This document shows, in pieces, positions 32,987 to 35,710 of a DNA stretch of 35,710 bases (positions are counted from its first letter, which is position 1; each line of letters opens with the position of its first letter). The notes beneath the pieces are model-generated. The model made no database searches, was not told the origin of the DNA, and saw only the letters and a list, made by a program, of their open reading frames with translations. The translations under genes were made by a program, and so were the position numbers. This DNA is from Candidatus Avelusimicrobium faecicola. Lineage in GTDB: Bacteria; Elusimicrobiota; Elusimicrobia; Elusimicrobiales; Elusimicrobiaceae. Where the stretch lies: assembly GCA_900540405.1 (NCBI GenBank), contig UQFW01000007.1:1-35710 (forward strand), in the 5' to 3' direction.

Positions 32987-33607
32987 CTAGCGTTCCTCCG
33001 GGGCCGGCGGCGGGGGGAGGATTTCTCCGCCGGGGCCGAGCGGCATAGGGCCGTCTTTAGGCATATCCGCACCGTGCGGGCCGTTTACCTCGTCCCCGGG
33101 GCGGGCGCCTTTCTTAAAATGCCCTTTGCGCGGGCCCGGCGGCGGGGGCAAAAGTTTATCCTGGAACAACACTTTCAAATCCCCGTTATCGTTAATCACG
33201 GCGTCGGTTTTTTCGTCCACCCAAGCCGCTTTGGTGTTTTCGTCCTGCGCGGCGGCAAGCTCTTGCTCCATTACGTCCAAGCGGGCCTTAAAATTATCTA
33301 ATAATTCCCGTTTGAATTTGAACTGGTCTTCGCGCACTTGCGCCACCAGTTTGGCAATTTCCGCCTTTTTTTGGGCGGCTTTTTTACTGCCCGGTTTAGC
33401 CTTTTTATACTCTTGGACTAATTTTTCCACCTGCTCTTTGGTCTTTTTGAACTGCACTTCGCGTTCTTTGTGAATTTTACGCATTTCGGCGCGTTTTGCA
33501 TCTTTTACAGCCGCGCGGCCGTCTTTATGCGGGTACTCCCCCAAACATTCCGCCCACGCCGGAGCCACCAGCCCCGCCATAAGCAACATTACGAACCATT
33601 TTTTCAT
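32987..33607 (-). CDS. Periplasmic coiled-coil protein of the sigma-factor operon (Spy/CpxP-like in layout)
   Basis: The protein has 206 aa. The signal peptide is MKKWFVMLLMAGLVAPAWA. The mature part is a long charged helix (Lys/Glu/Gln/Arg, about residues 30-130), with VMEQELAAAQDE near its end, then a Pro/Gly/His-rich tail with PPPPGP and PPPPAP. The layout recalls Spy/CpxP/CnrX periplasmic sensors or chaperones, but I see no clear LTxxQ motif, so the family is not assigned. It follows the anti-sigma gene by 10 nt with a full AGGAGGTG site. Its place after sigma and anti-sigma genes suggests it senses or buffers envelope stress (inference). Confidence 0.65.
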   Translation of the reverse strand: MKKWFVMLLMAGLVAPAWAECLGEYPHKDGRAAVKDAKRAEMRKIHKEREVQFKKTKEQVEKLVQEYKKAKPGSKKAAQKKAEIAKLVAQVREDQFKFKRELLDNFKARLDVMEQELAAAQDENTKAAWVDEKTDAVINDNGDLKVLFQDKLLPPPPGPRKGHFKKGARPGDEVNGPHGADMPKDGPMPLGPGGEILPPPPAPEER

Positions 33608-33617
33608 TTGCCACCTC

Positions 33618-34016
33618 CTAGAATTCTGCTTCCAGTTGCGCTAAATCTAACGCAAAAGTTTGGTAATCTTCTTCCAAATGGGTATTCATATAAGCCATTA
33701 CTTCCCGGCTGTCATATCCGGGGCGTTCCTGCCACATAAGCCCGCCCGCCACCAGCACCGCCGCCAGCGCACACGCCACCCACGCCGGGCGGAAAAACGC
33801 CTGCCAAAATTTAGGTTTGCGCGTGGTTTTGGCAAACAGCGCCTCCACCACCGGGGCCGGAGCCGCCGGGGCCTGCCCCGGTTCCTGCGCGGCCTGCCAC
33901 AAAGTTAGCTCGGCCCGGCACGCACGGCACGCCGCCAAATGCCGTTTGAAAGCGGACTCTTCCTGCGGGTTTAACTCCCCGGCCAAATAAAGCATTATGT
34001 TTTTACATTCTTTCAT
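33618..34016 (-). CDS. Zinc-finger anti-sigma factor
   Basis: The protein has 132 aa. The N-terminal ZAS-type domain has Cys4, His26, Cys30 and Cys33 (FKRHLAACRACRAEL), the pattern that binds zinc and the sigma factor. One membrane helix (ACALAAVLVAGGLMW) follows a Pro/Ala-rich linker, then about 35 periplasmic residues. It would hold the ECF sigma at the inner membrane. Its ATG overlaps the sigma stop (ATGA). Confidence 0.88.
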   Translation of the reverse strand: MKECKNIMLYLAGELNPQEESAFKRHLAACRACRAELTLWQAAQEPGQAPAAPAPVVEALFAKTTRKPKFWQAFFRPAWVACALAAVLVAGGLMWQERPGYDSREVMAYMNTHLEEDYQTFALDLAQLEAEF

Positions 34017-34588
34017 AAATTTTCATCCCGTAAAAATGTTTGTAATTTTTTGATAGCCCTGTGCCCATCCGCCAACACCGTACCCAAAGGCACGCCCCGC
34101 GCGGCGGCAATTTCCTTAAAAGACATATACGGCCTTAAATAAATAATTTCGCGCTGTTTGGGGGGCAATTTTAAGGCCGCCCGCCGGATACGCTCCCCCA
34201 GCTCCGCCCGCTCCAACGCCTGCAAGGGCAGTTCCTCGCCGGACGGTAAAACCTCGTGCAACGGCTCGTTGCCGTCTTCGTCCGTTTTATCTAACGAAAA
34301 ATCCTCCGGCCTGTCCCTAAAATAATTCAGCACCCGGTTGCGCGCCGAACGGAACAAAAACGCCTTAAATTTGCCCTGCGCGCGGTAATTTTCGGCCTGT
34401 TTATACACGCTTAAAAACACTTCCTGGAATAAATCGCCCGCCGCGCTTTCATCCGCCACCAAGGCCAAAATATATTGGTACAGCGGGTTTTTATAGCGCA
34501 GGACTAACTCCTCAAACGCCGCGGGCTCCCCCCGAACAAAACCGTCCATTAATTCATCATCCGTCAACTGTGCATAATTTTTGGCCAT
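34013..34588 (-). CDS. ECF RNA polymerase sigma factor (RpoE-like)
   Basis: The protein has 191 aa. Region 2 is clear: FEELVLRYKNPLYQYILALV, then DLFQEVFLSVYKQAENY, then FKAFLFRSARNRVLNYFRDR. Region 4 is LPPKQREIIYLRPYMSFKEI and on through GVPLGTVLADGHRAIKKL. There is no region 3, as in all ECF factors. It heads the operon sigma - anti-sigma - periplasmic protein. A weak promoter (TTGAAA at 34639-34634, 16 nt, TAAATT at 34617-34612) is visible on the minus strand. No autoregulatory AAC/CGTC-type ECF promoter is obvious. Confidence 0.92.
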   Translation of the reverse strand: MAKNYAQLTDDELMDGFVRGEPAAFEELVLRYKNPLYQYILALVADESAAGDLFQEVFLSVYKQAENYRAQGKFKAFLFRSARNRVLNYFRDRPEDFSLDKTDEDGNEPLHEVLPSGEELPLQALERAELGERIRRAALKLPPKQREIIYLRPYMSFKEIAAARGVPLGTVLADGHRAIKKLQTFLRDENL

Positions 34589-34706
34589 ACTTTATAACAC
34601 CAAAACCCGTAAATTTATTGCAAAAAAATATTTTTTCAAAAATATATTTCCAATTTCCAACAAAAATTATATAATTTTTAAGTTATTTGTTTTTGCCGGG
34701 CCCAAT

Positions 34707-34734
34707 TAAAAAATAGGTCCTTTGGCCCTTGCGG
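34707..34734 (+). repeat. TAGGTCC/GGCCCTTGCGG element, copy before the last gene
   Basis: A-tract plus TAGGTCCTTTGGCCCTTGC (34714-34732) ending TTGCGG. The 19-mer core is identical to the inverted arm at 11959-11977. Here TTGCCGGGCC upstream (34694-34703) can also pair with GGCCCttgcGGGCAA. TTGCGG is 17 nt from TAACAT (34752-34757), a possible promoter. Confidence 0.75.
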
Positions 34735-34773
34735 GCAACACGCAGAAATTCTAACATATATTATTGTAATACT

Positions 34774-34878
34774 ATGACGAACAAAATTATCCTTTCTCCC
34801 AAACGCTTTTCTATTTGCATGCTAATTAATATTAGCATGTCTATCCGTTTTGGCGAATGCGGTGGTTTTGTAAAATAG
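34774..34878 (+). CDS. Possible small ORF or leader peptide (34 codons)
   Basis: ATG 34774 opens 34 codons ending TAG at 34876. It lies about 10 nt after the start predicted from TTGCGG-17-TAACAT and is followed by a terminator hairpin 22 nt later. There is no Shine-Dalgarno, and the palindrome at 34818-34839 lies within it. It may be a leader peptide, a small RNA, or chance. Confidence 0.25.
   Translation: MTNKIILSPKRFSICMLINISMSIRFGECGGFVK
34818..34839. promoter_or_regulatory. 22-bp palindrome, possible operator
   Basis: CATGCTAAT, a 4-nt spacer TAAT, and ATTAGCATG form a perfect 9-bp inverted repeat. It could be a binding site for a dimeric regulator or a small hairpin. It lies 120 bases upstream of the last gene. 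Confidence 0.45.
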
Positions 34879-34900
34879 TATTTAGATTGATTTTTTATAA

Positions 34901-34940
34901 ACCCCGCTCCTATATAAAAAGGCAAGCGGGGTTTTATTTT
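34901..34940 (+). terminator. Terminator or attenuator 20 nt before the last gene
   Basis: ACCCCGCT pairs with AGCGGGGT around a 16-nt loop, followed by TTTATTTTTT. It sits between the spacer's promoter candidates and ATG 34960, so it either ends a small transcript or attenuates the gene. Confidence 0.75.
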
Positions 34941-34959
34941 TTAAGTGACAAGGATATTC

Positions 34960-35710
34960 ATGAAAAAATTACTTTCTTTAGTTCTTTCTGTTTGTTTATT
35001 AACCGGCTCTTTTACTCCGGCATTAGCCGGGGCCGCCCAAAGTGCAAGCGCCCAACAGGCGCGTATTCAAACCGCGCTGGAACGGGCGGATATAAAAGCC
35101 AAACAAAAAGCCGTATCTGCGGGCGAAATTTTGCGCACCGCGGCGGCGCTTTCCCAACCGTATGATGCCTACCAAGCCTATAAAACCACCTTTTTAGAGG
35201 AGCTTTCCGCCGTAGAAAAAGAGGCCCTGGCCACCCACCCGCAAAATGCCGCTTATATTAAAAAAGCGGTGAAAGAATTGCGCGCGGAAAAAAACATCCG
35301 CCACAGCTGGAAAGTGCTTTCTGCCTCGCCCGCCTATAAAACGTGGGCGCAGGAAAACGAACGCCGCGCCCGCGCTTACTTAAAAACGCTCTCCCGCGCG
35401 GCCGTAAAACTGGCGCAAAAATACCCGGCCAAACACCAAAATTTATTAACCCAAGCCCTGCCCGCTTTTGCCGCCGCGGGTGCGGTGGAACCGGCCCAAA
35501 AACAGGCGGCCGGAGCCTTACTGCGCCGAATCCTCAAGACCCAAGGAGTCCAATGCCGGGGCGGGGGAAATTTGCAAGCCATCAAAATACAACTGGGCAA
35601 TAAAACCGCCGCCGCGGCGCAAGCCAAAAAATGCCAACAGGTGTTATCGGCCGTGTATGCGTTGGGCGTTTTGGGGGCGGACGACAGCAAATTCCAAAGT
35701 GCGGATGCGG
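34960..35710 (+). CDS. Exported protein of unknown function, truncated by the window end
   Basis: Open from ATG 34960 to the last base (250 codons, no stop). AAGGA lies 8 nt upstream. Residues 1-23 are a signal peptide (MKKLLSLVLSVCLLTGSFTP then ALA). The mature part is helical and rich in Ala, Lys and Gln. Near the window end, Cys199 (GVQC) and Cys225 precede QQVLSAVYALGVLGADDSKF, which resembles CKDCSAHLTAVMGLGMIS in the 1685-residue protein at 6811-11868 (a Cys, then L-S/T-A-V and G/A-L-G). Both also begin with a signal peptide and a charged helical stretch of 180-250 residues. It may therefore be a second member of that family, possibly equally large. I recognise no named family. Confidence 0.8.
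   Translation, partial: MKKLLSLVLSVCLLTGSFTPALAGAAQSASAQQARIQTALERADIKAKQKAVSAGEILRTAAALSQPYDAYQAYKTTFLEELSAVEKEALATHPQNAAYIKKAVKELRAEKNIRHSWKVLSASPAYKTWAQENERRARAYLKTLSRAAVKLAQKYPAKHQNLLTQALPAFAAAGAVEPAQKQAAGALLRRILKTQGVQCRGGGNLQAIKIQLGNKTAAAAQAKKCQQVLSAVYALGVLGADDSKFQSADA

Noticed and set aside
34857..35165. Plus-strand ORF of 102 codons overlapping the last gene
   Set aside because: It spans the terminator and reads the signal-peptide region of the last gene in the wrong frame; the frame opening at 34960 has a ribosome-binding site and a proper signal peptide.
35376..35690. Minus-strand ORF of 104 codons near the right end
   Set aside because: It is antisense to the open frame of the truncated exported protein and has no start signal or family resemblance.

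Overview
The window looks like chromosomal DNA of a Gram-negative, probably fermentative, host-associated bacterium. My best guess is the phylum Elusimicrobiota (gut lineage). The reasons are a long-form PPi-dependent phosphofructokinase, an outer-membrane porin, a LapC/YejM-like envelope sulfatase, many short exported proteins without recognisable families, and strong terminators with short intergenic gaps. This is an inference. Chlamydiae share some of these genes (aaxABC, long PPi-PFK), and no rRNA is present to settle it.

Layout. (1) 1-4716, minus strand: a three-gene operon of Fe-S/PD-(D/E)XK nuclease, LtaS-like phosphoglycerol transferase and glycerol-kinase-like FGGY kinase, ending in a perfect terminator. 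(2) 4740-6810: a repeat-bearing spacer, an exported protein whose signal peptide is out of frame with its body, a 400-base AT-rich spacer, tRNA-Arg(TCT) with a good promoter, and a structured non-coding stretch. (3) 6811-11868, minus: a 1685-residue protein with a signal peptide, a long helical/coiled-coil part and a C-terminal MFS-like membrane domain. (4) 12090-18024, plus: PPi-PFK, LapC-like sulfatase, a DUF805 protein, then a GDPD-like / HD / DUF805 operon. (5) 18054-25442, plus: a promoter followed by overlapping genes for a GNAT acetyltransferase, an 1851-residue ATP-grasp/NRPS hybrid and an MFS exporter, a compact natural-product locus. (6) 25490-27608, minus: a sirtuin and an exported metzincin-like protease, each with its own apparently leaderless promoter. 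(7) 27645-31103, minus: porin, pyruvoyl-dependent arginine decarboxylase and arginine/agmatine antiporter in the order aaxA-aaxB-aaxC, as in Chlamydia. (8) 31257-32970, plus: RmuC and a small lipoprotein. (9) 32987-34588, minus: ECF sigma factor, zinc anti-sigma factor and a periplasmic coiled-coil protein, a stress-sensing operon. (10) 34589-35710: a spacer with repeats, a palindrome and a terminator, then an exported protein cut off by the window end that resembles part of the giant protein in (3).

Two patterns cut across the window. First, five genes have a -10 box exactly 6 nt before the ATG and no Shine-Dalgarno in that gap, which points to frequent leaderless transcripts. Second, a short element with core TAGGTCCTTTGGCCCTTGC recurs in three intergenic regions, once as a head-to-head inverted pair. 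In two of the regions its TTGCGG end sits 17 nt from a -10-like hexamer, so it may be part of a shared promoter or operator.
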